From Clostridium sp. CAG:440 (GTDB lineage Bacteria > Bacillota > Clostridia > TANB77 > CAG-508): a stretch of DNA of 10,000 nt. The stretch lies in contig FR898614.1 in assembly GCA_000437215.1 (NCBI GenBank), positions 1-10,000 of the forward strand, written 5' to 3'. Position numbers and translations under genes: made by a program. Positions 1-6,039 of the stretch are shown here, piece by piece; positions within the stretch are counted from its first letter, which is position 1; every line of letters begins with the position of its first letter. The notes under the pieces are model-generated. The model was not told where the DNA came from. It searched no databases and was given only the letters and a program-made list of their open reading frames with translations.

Positions 1-44
1 AAGCTAATTATGCCAAAAATAATAATGAGGCATAGTTAGTTTTT
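1..44 (+). terminator. Rho-independent terminator of an off-window plus-strand gene
   Basis: An 11-bp stem pairs positions 4-14 with 29-39, with one G-U wobble and a 14-nt A-rich loop, and a run of five T follows at 40-44. In the plus direction this has the form of an intrinsic terminator. No gene in the window ends just before it, so it probably serves a gene left of position 1 that converges on rpsI. The long loop makes it less certain than the other terminators. Confidence 0.55.
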
Positions 45-84
45 GTGCGTTTTAGATAAATTAATGACTATAGAAAATAAATTT

Positions 85-117
85 GTATATTACTAGCATA
101 TTACCTGTATATTACAA
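85..117. repeat. Three tandem 11-bp units sharing ATATTAC
   Basis: ATATTAC occurs at 87-93, 98-104 and 109-115, exactly 11 bp apart, inside three consecutive 11-bp units. The first and third share the longer core TGTATATTAC. The block is also flanked by a 9-bp inverted repeat (79-87 with 113-121). It lies between terminators of convergent transcripts and no gene starts nearby. The spacing of about one helical turn resembles sites for OmpR/PhoB-type regulators, but in DNA this AT-rich it may be chance. Confidence 0.45.
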
Positions 118-132
118 ATTTAAATGGCAAAC

Positions 133-169
133 AAATATAAAAATACAAGCATTGATATTTCAATGCTTG
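133..169 (-). terminator. Second (tandem) terminator-like hairpin downstream of rpsI
   Basis: A perfect 10-bp inverted repeat (146-155 with 160-169) encloses a 4-nt loop. Read on the minus strand it is followed by a T-rich stretch at 145-133, and there is no T run on the plus side. It lies about 35 bp beyond the first rpsI terminator and probably acts as a backup stop for the same transcript. Confidence 0.6.
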
Positions 170-202
170 CAGACGTTTGATAGTAAAAATTACCGAACAA
201 TA

Positions 203-239
203 ACAAAAAACCTCGGAAGCCTTGAAACTTCTGAGGTTT
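203..239 (-). terminator. Rho-independent terminator of the rplM-rpsI operon
   Basis: Positions 208-219 pair with 228-239 around an 8-nt loop. The minus-strand RNA has one A-C mismatch in the stem, which would be a G-U pair on the plus strand. Reading minus, the stem runs into six T and then a T-rich tail down to 203. It begins about 24 bp after the rpsI stop codon, the usual place for the operon terminator. Confidence 0.75.
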
Positions 240-262
240 GATATTCTTTGCACAAAAGCATA

Positions 263-667
263 TTATCTTTTTGAAAATTGTGGTGCTTTTCTTGCTTTTT
301 TAAGACCGTATTTTTTTCTTTCTTTCATACGAGGATCTCTTGTTAAGAATCCGTTTGTTTTTAAAGATGGTCTGTATTCTGAATTTGCTTCATTTAGAGC
401 TCTTGCTATACCATGACGAATAGCTCCTGCTTGACCTGTAAATCCTCCACCTTTAACTGTACAAATTACATCATATTTTGCAGTTGTATTTGTAACTGTA
501 AGTGGTTGTCTAACTATAACTTTTAATGTTTCTAATCCGAAAAATTCATCAATATCTTTACCATTTATAGTAATTTTTCCAGAACCTTCTACAAGTCTAA
601 CTCTTGCAATAGAAGATTTTCTTCTACCTGTACCATAAAAAACTATATTATTATTTGTTTTAGCCAT
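263..667 (-). CDS. rpsI: 30S ribosomal protein S9
   Basis: The product is a 134-residue small-subunit ribosomal protein (uS9). The family extends a basic C-terminal tail to the tRNA anticodon region of the P site. Diagnostic features are the N-terminal YGTGRRKSSIARV block (residues 11-23), the central GGGFTGQAGAIRHGIARAL block, and the basic tail ending in the invariant SKR. Length is normal for the family. The ATG overlaps the rplM stop codon by one base (TAATG), with a GGGAGGT ribosome binding site at 677-683 inside the end of rplM, so the two genes are probably translationally coupled. It is the promoter-distal gene of an rplM-rpsI operon, the standard bacterial arrangement, and is followed by two hairpins in series. 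Nothing is unusual in the coding sequence. Confidence 0.98.
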   Translation of the reverse strand: MAKTNNNIVFYGTGRRKSSIARVRLVEGSGKITINGKDIDEFFGLETLKVIVRQPLTVTNTTAKYDVICTVKGGGFTGQAGAIRHGIARALNEANSEYRPSLKTNGFLTRDPRMKERKKYGLKKARKAPQFSKR

Positions 668-1107
668 TATTTACTTACCTCCCAAACTTCTGGTTTTTGT
701 GCTTGATTTTCATGTTCTGCTCCAGCATAAACTCTTAATTTTTTAAGACTTTGTCTTCCTAAAGAGTTATGTGGTAACATTCCTTTAACAGCTAAAGTCA
801 TAGCTTTTTCTGGATTTGTTTCAAGCATTACTTTTGCTGGAGTTTCTTTCATTCCTCCAATGTAACCTGAGTGGTGTCTGTATACTTTTTGATTTAATTT
901 ATTTCCTGTTAAAATAACATCTTTTGCATTGATTATTATAACATGATCACCCATATCAATATTTGGTGTGAATGTTGGTTTGTGTTTTCCTCTTAATAAT
1001 TTAGCAGCTTCTGTTGCAACTCTACCAAGTGGTTTATTTGCTGCATCGATTATATACCATTTGCTTTCTATTTCGCCTTTTTTTAAGCTATATGTAACAT
1101 TATTCAT
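667..1107 (-). CDS. rplM: 50S ribosomal protein L13
   Basis: The product is 146 residues and is an early-assembling large-subunit protein (uL13) that binds 23S rRNA. Recognisable blocks are WYIIDAANKPLGRVAT near residues 17-32, the central KPTFTPNIDMGDHVIIINA segment followed by DVILTGNK and YRHHSGYIGG, and MLPHNSLGRQ in the C-terminal third. It is full length. The ATG at 1107 has a strong AGGAGGAA ribosome binding site at 1117-1124. It is the first gene of the operon with rpsI. Its leader of about 110 nt begins downstream of a good sigma-A promoter and contains a hairpin that could be an L13 feedback site (see the entry at 1161-1198). Confidence 0.98.
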   Translation of the reverse strand: MNNVTYSLKKGEIESKWYIIDAANKPLGRVATEAAKLLRGKHKPTFTPNIDMGDHVIIINAKDVILTGNKLNQKVYRHHSGYIGGMKETPAKVMLETNPEKAMTLAVKGMLPHNSLGRQSLKKLRVYAGAEHENQAQKPEVWEVSK

Positions 1108-1160
1108 GGCAATAACTTCCTCCTATAATTAATTAAATTTATTTTTTATCTATATGAAAC

Positions 1161-1198
1161 TTAAATTTAAAACCACCGGGGAGAAGTTTTAGATTTAA
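1161..1198 (-). promoter_or_regulatory. Candidate ribosomal-protein L13 leader hairpin
   Basis: In the minus-strand RNA a 6-bp helix (1193-1198 with 1161-1166), a 2x2 internal loop and a 5-bp helix (1186-1190 with 1169-1173) enclose a 12-nt loop that is C/G-rich (UUCUCCCCGGUG) in otherwise AU-rich DNA. It starts roughly 20 nt after the predicted transcription start of rplM-rpsI. Firmicutes are known to carry an autoregulatory L13 leader at this place. Position and form fit, but I cannot match it base by base to that family from memory. Confidence 0.45.
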
Positions 1199-1222
1199 AT
1201 CATATTCTAACATAACGACAAT

Positions 1223-1251
1223 ATTTTATTACAAAATAGCTAATTTGTCAA
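1223..1251 (-). promoter_or_regulatory. Sigma-A promoter of rplM-rpsI
   Basis: On the minus strand a perfect TTGACA (1246-1251) is separated by 17 bp from TAAAAT (1223-1228). Transcription should start near 1216, leaving a leader of about 110 nt. It lies back to back with the flippase promoter. Confidence 0.8.
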
Positions 1252-1288
1252 TGATTTTAAAGAAAATTTTTAAAAATGAGTAAAAGTA

Positions 1289-1317
1289 TTGAATAATTTA
1301 GTAATTAAATCTATAAT
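1289..1317 (+). promoter_or_regulatory. Sigma-A promoter of the flippase gene
   Basis: TTGAAT (1289-1294), a 17-bp spacer and a perfect TATAAT (1312-1317) lie about 35 bp upstream of the GTG start. The nearest edges of this promoter and the divergent rplM promoter are about 40 bp apart. Confidence 0.75.
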
Positions 1318-1351
1318 ATGAAAGTACAATTAATAAAAGGCAGGTGGAAAG

Positions 1352-2993
1352 GTGATAAGTGAAAAAATAAATAAATCAAAAGAAAAACCAAAAAAAGAGA
1401 CATTTATTCAAGCAGTTGTAACATTAATTTTTTCTCAGGTTTTAATAAAATTATTAGGATTGGTATATACACTTTATTTAACAAATAGAGAAGGATTTGG
1501 GGATAAAGGAAACGGAATTGTAGCAAGTGGCTATCAAATATATGCAATGTTACTTACAATATCATCAATAGGGGTTCCAAATGCAATTTCCAAATTAGTT
1601 TCAGAAAGAACAGCAATAGGAGATCATAAAGGAGCACATAGAATATTTAAAATAGCATTTGCAACATTTGCTGTAATTGGATTAGTTGGTAGTTTAGCAT
1701 TGTTCTTTGGAGCTGGAGTAATAGCAAAATCTTGGCTTCAAATACCAGAAGCAGAAATGACACTAGTTGCATTATCGCCAGCAATATTTTTTGTGGCAAT
1801 ATCATCTGTTATGAGAGGCTATTTTAATGGTAGACAAAGTGTTAAAACTACAGCAAGATCACAAACGTTAGAACAAATATTTAAAACATTACTAACAATA
1901 ATAATTGTTGAGATTGTTGCATTAGTTTCAAATGTGTCAACAAGCTGGATGGCAGCAGGAGCAAATTTAGCAACAACACTTGCAACATTTTTAGGTTTTG
2001 GTTATTTATATTTATATTATAAAACGAAAAGAAGAGAAATAGCAGAAGAGATATCAAATTCAGTAAATTATAAATACGAAAGAGTAAAAACAATAATAAA
2101 AAGAATTTTATATGTTTCGATTCCAATAGCATTAACTGCAATAATGTCGTCACTAAATAAAAATATCGATTCATTTACAGTTGTAAGATCATTAAAAGAA
2201 TTTATGCCAGAAGACATGGCAACTGCACAATATGGAATACTTGGAGGAAAGGTAGATACATTAACAAGTTTACCTTTATCAATAAATGTTGCATTTTCTA
2301 CTGCTTTAGTTCCTGCAATAGCAGCAGCTAAAGCAAAAAAAGATAATAAAACAATAAAACAAAAAACAACATTTTCATTATTAATATCAATGTTAATTGG
2401 TTTACCATGTACAGTAGGAATGTTTATATTTGCACAGCCAATATTAAATTTATTATTCCCAAATGCAAATGCAGGAGCACAAATATTACAAATAAGTTCA
2501 CTTACAATAATATTTACAATATTAGATCAAACAATAAATGGAGCATTGCAAGGCTATGGAAAATTAATGATACCAACAGTGTCACTTGGGTGCCGGAGTT
2601 ATTGTAAAACTTATTTTAAATTTAGTTTTAGTTCCAATACCTCAAATAGGAGTAAATGGTGCAGCATGGGCATCTGTTGCATGCCACTTAGTTGCATTTA
2701 CAATAGCAATAACATCTTTAAAAAGAACAATAAAGCCTAAACTAGGTTTTTCAAAATTTGTTATAAAACCAATAATTGCAACATTTATAATGGGAGTATG
2801 CTCATATTACATATATATTTTATTTAGTGGAATAATTGTTGAAAAATTGGCTACAATAGTAGCAATTATAGCAGCTGTAATTATATACATTTTAGCTATT
2901 TTTGCATTAAAAGTATTTTCAAAAGAGGAAATATTAACATTGCCAATGGGAAACAAAATCTGCAAAGTGCTTGAAAAATTGAAAATATATTAA
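1352..2993 (+). pseudogene. MurJ/SpoVB/YtgP-type lipid-linked oligosaccharide flippase, interrupted by a +1 frameshift
   Basis: This is a polytopic membrane protein of the MOP (MATE-like) flippase superfamily. Firmicute members move lipid-linked cell-wall precursors across the membrane. The N-terminal part has a short basic tail, a first membrane segment beginning near FIQAVV, and the family-like stretches GNGIVASGYQIYAMLLTISS and GVPNAISKLVSE, followed by many hydrophobic segments. Reading starts at a GTG at 1352 (ribosome binding site AGGTGG at 1342-1347); an upstream stop at 1334 leaves no earlier start. The first frame is correct to Leu412, then runs out of phase to a stop at 2740. The rest of the protein (GAGVIVKLILNLVLV onward) continues in the next frame to 2993. 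Removing one G from the GGG at 2588-2590 restores about 546 residues, a normal length. It may be a sequencing error or a true lesion. HU follows with no terminator between. Confidence 0.85.
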
Positions 2994-3116
2994 ATTTTTA
3001 GAAAAAAAAGAAGGATTTTAGTTTATTTTGGCGAATAATATTATTGTAGCAACCAAAAATACCGCAAAACATGCGATATAGCTACATAAACTTAAATCTT
3101 ATAGGAGGTAATTTAA

Positions 3117-3395
3117 ATGAACAAAGCTGAATTAATCGCAGCAATAGCTGCAAAAACAGGAGACACAAAAAAAGCAGCTGAAGCATCAGTAAACGCTTTT
3201 GTTGAAGTTGTTACAGAATCTTTAGTAAAAGGAGACAAAGTTCAATTAGTTGGATTTGGATCTTTCGAAGTTAGAAAAAGAGCAGCTAGAAAAGGAAGAA
3301 ACCCACAAACTAAAGAAGAAATCAAAATACCTGCATCAAAAGCTACAGTATTTAAAGCTGGTAAAGCATTAAAAGATTTAGTAAACAAAAAATAA
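3117..3395 (+). CDS. hup: DNA-binding protein HU
   Basis: The product is a 92-residue nucleoid protein of the HU/IHF family that bends and compacts DNA as a dimer. The sequence is textbook: N-terminal NKAELIAAIAAKTGDTKKAA helix-turn-helix dimer region, the VQLVGFGSFEVRKRAAR beta segment, the DNA-binding arm RKGRNPQTKEEIKIPAS, and the FKAGKALKDLVN C-terminal helix. An AGGAGGT ribosome binding site (3103-3109) sits 7 nt before the ATG. It lies 123 bp after the flippase and ends at its own terminator. A flippase followed by HU recalls the clostridial spoVB-mazG-hup order, here without mazG. The only promoter candidate I see is weak (TATTAT at 3039-3044 with a poor -35), so partial co-transcription with the flippase is possible. 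Confidence 0.97.
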   Translation: MNKAELIAAIAAKTGDTKKAAEASVNAFVEVVTESLVKGDKVQLVGFGSFEVRKRAARKGRNPQTKEEIKIPASKATVFKAGKALKDLVNKK

Positions 3396-3418
3396 GAATT
3401 TTATATAAATAATATAAA

Positions 3419-3434
3419 TATATGAATTCATATA
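3419..3434. repeat. 16-bp perfect palindrome in the HU 3' untranslated region
   Basis: TATATGAATTCATATA is a perfect palindrome starting 24 bp after the HU stop codon and just before its terminator. It has no spacer, so it would form a poor RNA hairpin. It could be a dimer binding site or simply a product of high AT content. Confidence 0.4.
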
Positions 3435-3436
3435 AG

Positions 3437-3470
3437 GAGATTTCCAAAACGGAAGTCTCTTTTATTATTG
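3437..3470 (+). terminator. Rho-independent terminator of HU
   Basis: A 9-bp stem (3437-3445 with 3451-3459, one G-U wobble) with a 5-nt loop is followed by TTTTATTATTG. It lies about 40 bp after the HU stop codon and separates HU from the next gene. Confidence 0.85.
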
Positions 3471-3510
3471 TAACAACTAGTAAGTATTTTATAAATGAAA
3501 AAGATTTAAC

Positions 3511-3539
3511 TTGACTATAAAAAATATATATTGTATACT
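3511..3539 (+). promoter_or_regulatory. Sigma-A promoter of the 85-residue orphan gene
   Basis: TTGACT (3511-3516), a 17-bp spacer and TATACT (3534-3539) lie about 50 bp upstream of the start codon at 3588. The -10 box falls inside an inverted repeat described in the next entry. Confidence 0.75.
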
Positions 3540-3551
3540 AAAAAGTATACA
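3532..3551. promoter_or_regulatory. Candidate operator: 8-bp inverted repeat covering the -10 box
   Basis: TGTATACT (3532-3539) and AGTATACA (3544-3551) form a perfect inverted repeat with a 4-nt AAAA spacer. The left arm contains the whole -10 hexamer, and the right arm spans the expected transcription start. That is a typical place for a dimeric repressor to block RNA polymerase. No regulator gene is adjacent, so the partner is unknown. Confidence 0.45.
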
Positions 3552-3587
3552 TAAATTGTTGTATGAAGACACTAAGGAGGTCTAATT

Positions 3588-3845
3588 ATGAAAATTAAAA
3601 CAAATGAGGAATGGGCAAAAAAGATAATTAATGAAGGAAGGTTTCATTTGCGGAAATTATTAGAAGACTATCCAACTGCTAAACCTAGAATAGGGGTTGG
3701 GTTTGGCAAAAAGGAATGGCGGTTTATAACAAACAATTTTGAACTGGTAAAAAATGCTGGTTTGCAAGGAAATGTTTCAGTTGAGCTTGCCAAAGACGGA
3801 AGCCAATATGTGTATTTTACATATATTTTGCAGAAAGTAAAATAA
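3588..3845 (+). CDS. Uncharacterised 85-residue protein
   Basis: I do not recognise this protein. It has no signal peptide, membrane segment or cysteine pair. The first half is basic and likely helical (NEEWAKKIINEGRFHLRKLLED). The second half alternates in a way that suggests a beta-rich fold, with aromatic residues in KKEWRFITNNFE and SQYVYFTYIL. It is well supported as a gene: a consensus promoter, an AAGGAGG ribosome binding site (3574-3580) 7 nt before the ATG, and a strong terminator directly after the stop. It is a monocistronic unit between HU and aspS. Codon use differs slightly from its neighbours, with CGG used twice for Arg and CTG for Leu, and GC is about 35 percent by hand count. 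That hints at separate acquisition, though the gene is too short to be sure. Confidence 0.85.
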   Translation: MKIKTNEEWAKKIINEGRFHLRKLLEDYPTAKPRIGVGFGKKEWRFITNNFELVKNAGLQGNVSVELAKDGSQYVYFTYILQKVK

Positions 3846-3852
3846 TAGTGTC

Positions 3853-3889
3853 AACCAAAAAAGTCGGCTTTTTGCCGACTTTTTGGTTT
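3853..3889. terminator. Bidirectional terminator between the orphan gene and aspS
   Basis: A GTCGGC/GCCGAC core (3863-3868 with 3874-3879) with a TTTTT loop is extended by A/T pairs and CC/GG, and the flanking A and T runs give a U tract in both directions. It lies just after the orphan stop codon and 12 bp from the aspS stop, so it can end both convergent transcripts. Confidence 0.9.
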
Positions 3890-3901
3890 ATACATAATAA
3901 A

Positions 3902-5662
3902 TTATTTTTCTTTTATATCTAAAGCTATATGAACATCACGTAACTGTTCTTTTTTTACATTGCTTGGAGATCCCATCATTAAATCTTGAGCTTTACTATT
4001 TAATGGGAATGCAATAACCTCTCTTATAGATTCTGAATCTGTAAGAAGCATAAGCATTCTATCAAATCCTGGAGCAACTCCTGCATGAGGTGGGGCACCA
4101 AATTGGAATGCTGTATATAAAGCACCAAATTTTGTTTTAACTTCTTCTTCAGTGTAACCAGCCATTTCAAATGCTTTTAACATTATATTAATATCATGGT
4201 TTCTAACAGCACCTGAAGATAATTCTATACCATTACATACAATATCATACTGATATGCAAGGATATCTAATGGATTTTGTTTTTCTAAAGCTTCTAATCC
4301 ACCTTGTGGCATAGAAAATGGGTTATGACTAAATGCAATTTTTCCATGTTCATCTAATTCAAACATAGGAAAATCAACAATCCAGCAAAATTGGAATACA
4401 TCTTTATCAATTAAATTTAATCTATTTCCAAGTTCAGTTCTTATTTGGCCTGCAAGTTCTGTAGCTCTTTTTTCATTATCTGCTATAAAGAAAATTGTAT
4501 CTTCTTTTTCTAAACTAGCAAGTTCTAGTAATTCTTTTTTATATTCTTCTGGAATAAATTTATCAATAGGACCTTTAAAACTTAAATCTTCTTGAACTTC
4601 TAAATAGCCAAGTCCTCCCATACCAATACTTGTTGCATATGCAAGCATTTTTTCGTGGAAACCTTTAGATAGATGCCCTTTAACTTTTATTGCTCTTACA
4701 GTTCTATCTATAAATGGCTTAAAAGTACATTTTTTAAAGAAGTCTGATAGGTCTATAATATATAATGGGTTTCTTAAATCTGGTTTATCAGTACCATATT
4801 TAACCATAGCTTCTTTATATGCTATTCTAGGGAATGGATATTTTGCAATTTTTTTAGTAGAAAATGTTTTAAAAGTATTGTACATTATTGGCTCAATTGC
4901 TTCAAAAACATCTTCTTGAGTTGCATAACTCATTTCCATATCTAATTGATAGAATTCTCCTGGGGCTCTATCTGCTCTTGCATCTTCATCTCTAAAGCAT
5001 GGGGCAATTTGAAAATATTTATCAATACCAGAAACCATTAATAATTGTTTAAATTGTTGTGGTGCTTGAGGCAATGCATAAAATTTTCCAGGATGTAATC
5101 TACTTGGAACTAAGTAGTCTCTTGCACCTTCTGGTGAAGAGTTAGCAAGTATAGGTGTTTGAACTTCTAAAAAACCTTGTTCAATCATTTGACTTCTTAA
5201 ATATTGTAAAACTTTAGCACGTAAAATTAAATTATTTTTTAACCTATCATTTCTTAAGTCTAAAAATCTATATTGAAGTCTTAAATCTTCTCTAATATCT
5301 TGATTTGAATTTACTTCAAATGGCAAATCTTTTGTTCTTTTTCCTAAAACTTTAATTTCTTCTATTTTAATTTCAACCAAACCTGTTTTAATTTTTGGGT
5401 TTACTGTTTCTTCATCTCTTTTTCTAACAGTACCTAGAACAGTAACTGAAGATTCAATTGGAATATGTGATGCAAAATCAACATCTGCAGCTTCAGCAGA
5501 AGTAACAACTTGAGTTATTCCATACATATCTCTAATATCTAAAAATACAAGACCACCAAGGTCACGAATAGTTTGAACAAAACCAGCTATTCTTACTTTT
5601 TTACCAACATCATCTAAGCTAATTTCGTTACAATTGTGAGTTCTGTACTCATTTTCTTTCAT
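3902..5662 (-). CDS. aspS: Aspartyl-tRNA synthetase, probably non-discriminating (Asp/Asn)
   Basis: This is a 586-residue class II aminoacyl-tRNA synthetase of the bacterial type. In order it has an N-terminal OB-fold anticodon domain (about residues 1-110, with GFVQTIRDLGGLVFLDIRD), motif 1 ending near Pro170, the PEGARDYLVPSR segment, motif 2 around FRDEDARADR (223-232), a GAD insertion domain (about 300-420), FSHNPFSMPQGG, and motif 3 GFDRMLMLLT with Arg535. RAPGEFYQLDMEMS and PPHAGVAPG match, from memory, the alphaproteobacterial-like AspRS subgroup rather than the Bacillus type. The position equivalent to E. coli Leu30 is Leu35, and the position of E. coli Lys80 is Glu85, so the known specificity residues give no clear verdict. 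The ATG has an AAGGAGGT site at 5669-5676. An Asn-type T-box precedes the gene, which suggests it also charges tRNA-Asn for GatCAB. Confidence 0.96.
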   Translation of the reverse strand: MKENEYRTHNCNEISLDDVGKKVRIAGFVQTIRDLGGLVFLDIRDMYGITQVVTSAEAADVDFASHIPIESSVTVLGTVRKRDEETVNPKIKTGLVEIKIEEIKVLGKRTKDLPFEVNSNQDIREDLRLQYRFLDLRNDRLKNNLILRAKVLQYLRSQMIEQGFLEVQTPILANSSPEGARDYLVPSRLHPGKFYALPQAPQQFKQLLMVSGIDKYFQIAPCFRDEDARADRAPGEFYQLDMEMSYATQEDVFEAIEPIMYNTFKTFSTKKIAKYPFPRIAYKEAMVKYGTDKPDLRNPLYIIDLSDFFKKCTFKPFIDRTVRAIKVKGHLSKGFHEKMLAYATSIGMGGLGYLEVQEDLSFKGPIDKFIPEEYKKELLELASLEKEDTIFFIADNEKRATELAGQIRTELGNRLNLIDKDVFQFCWIVDFPMFELDEHGKIAFSHNPFSMPQGGLEALEKQNPLDILAYQYDIVCNGIELSSGAVRNHDINIMLKAFEMAGYTEEEVKTKFGALYTAFQFGAPPHAGVAPGFDRMLMLLTDSESIREVIAFPLNSKAQDLMMGSPSNVKKEQLRDVHIALDIKEK

Positions 5663-5689
5663 AAAAATACCTCCTTAAAATTTAGGCAC

Positions 5690-5720
5690 AAAAAAACGCC
5701 CAATGCATAATGCAGGGACG
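5690..5720 (-). terminator. Conditional terminator of the aspS T-box
   Basis: In the minus RNA CCC-UGCA pairs with UGCA-GGG (two unpaired U on the 3' side) and is extended by CG/CG at the base. Seven T follow (5696-5690). Its 5' arm overlaps the conserved T-box tail (UUCGUCCC), which forms the competing antiterminator when uncharged tRNA binds. Confidence 0.85.
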
Positions 5721-5880
5721 AAATAATTTCCGCGGTGCCACCCAGCTTGAAAATACTTATGTATTTTCCACTTTATTTAAATTGCTTCAATATGTTTTAC
5801 AAATTAGGTTGACCTAAAAGGGCTTTCAGCCTAAGACCCTTATTCTCTTTTTAGTAACTTCTAAATGCTTTGTATTGTAA
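5690..5880 (-). promoter_or_regulatory. T-box riboswitch upstream of aspS, specifier AAC (Asn)
   Basis: All the parts of a T-box can be traced in the minus-strand RNA. The Stem I base pairs CAAUA (5877-5873) with UAUUG (5792-5788). Above it lie a UUAC/GUAA helix, a CUAAA/UUUAG helix with the AGAGA bulge (5848-5844), and an AGGG/CCCU helix closing a loop with GGCUGAAAG. The specifier loop reads AACA, so the codon is AAC (5796-5794). It is followed by AUAUUGAAGC, which parallels the sequence after the specifier in glyQS leaders. Stem III is GAAAAUAC/GUAUUUUC (5768-5761 with 5756-5749). The antiterminator contains GGGUGGCACCGCGG, and its UGGC (5740-5737) complements a GCCA acceptor end. A terminator follows. 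Uncharged tRNA-Asn should promote read-through into aspS. There is no GAC or GAU in the leader before the antiterminator. Confidence 0.95.
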
Positions 5881-5911
5881 TAACGCAATAATTATTTTAT
5901 TTATGTATATT

Positions 5912-5940
5912 ATTTTACATAGTATTTGCCAATTTGTCAA
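5912..5940 (-). promoter_or_regulatory. Sigma-A promoter of the aspS T-box transcript
   Basis: A perfect TTGACA (5935-5940), a 17-bp spacer and TAAAAT (5912-5917) lie on the minus strand. Transcription should start near 5905, giving a leader of about 240 nt before the aspS ATG, which contains the whole T-box. Confidence 0.85.
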
Positions 5941-5984
5941 GTATAATTAAGGGAATTTTTTCCATATAAATCTAAAATTTAAAC

Positions 5985-6012
5985 TTGACTTTATAATGAA
6001 AAGGAATATAAT
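5985..6012 (+). promoter_or_regulatory. Sigma-A promoter of the rdgB-like gene
   Basis: TTGACT (5985-5990), a 16-bp spacer and a perfect TATAAT (6007-6012) lie 27 bp before the start codon. The leader is therefore very short, about 20 nt, with no room for a riboswitch. It diverges from the aspS promoter. Confidence 0.75.
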
Positions 6013-6039
6013 TAAAAAAATAAAAATAGGAGAAAAAAT

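Noticed and set aside
222..416. 64-residue open frame on the plus strand overlapping rpsI
   Set aside because: It is the antisense shadow of the end of rpsI and of its terminator, and has no ribosome binding site of its own.
2580..2600. Programmed +1 frameshift in the flippase gene (CUU GGG)
   Set aside because: There is no Shine-Dalgarno-like stimulator just upstream, GGG codons are used elsewhere in the same gene, and the family is not known to need recoding. An added base is simpler.
3045..3086. TGTAGC/GCTACA inverted repeat upstream of HU as a possible leader structure or operator
   Set aside because: It has only 6 bp with a 30-nt gap and a 3-bp inner pairing. The likely transcription start falls near or after the left arm. 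Chance is a sufficient explanation.
5808..5815. A second AAC triplet in the T-box (5810-5808) as an alternative specifier
   Set aside because: It lies on the 3' side of Stem I, well above the specifier loop, and is not followed by the expected sequence. The AAC at 5796-5794 fits the specifier loop. Both would be Asn codons in any case.
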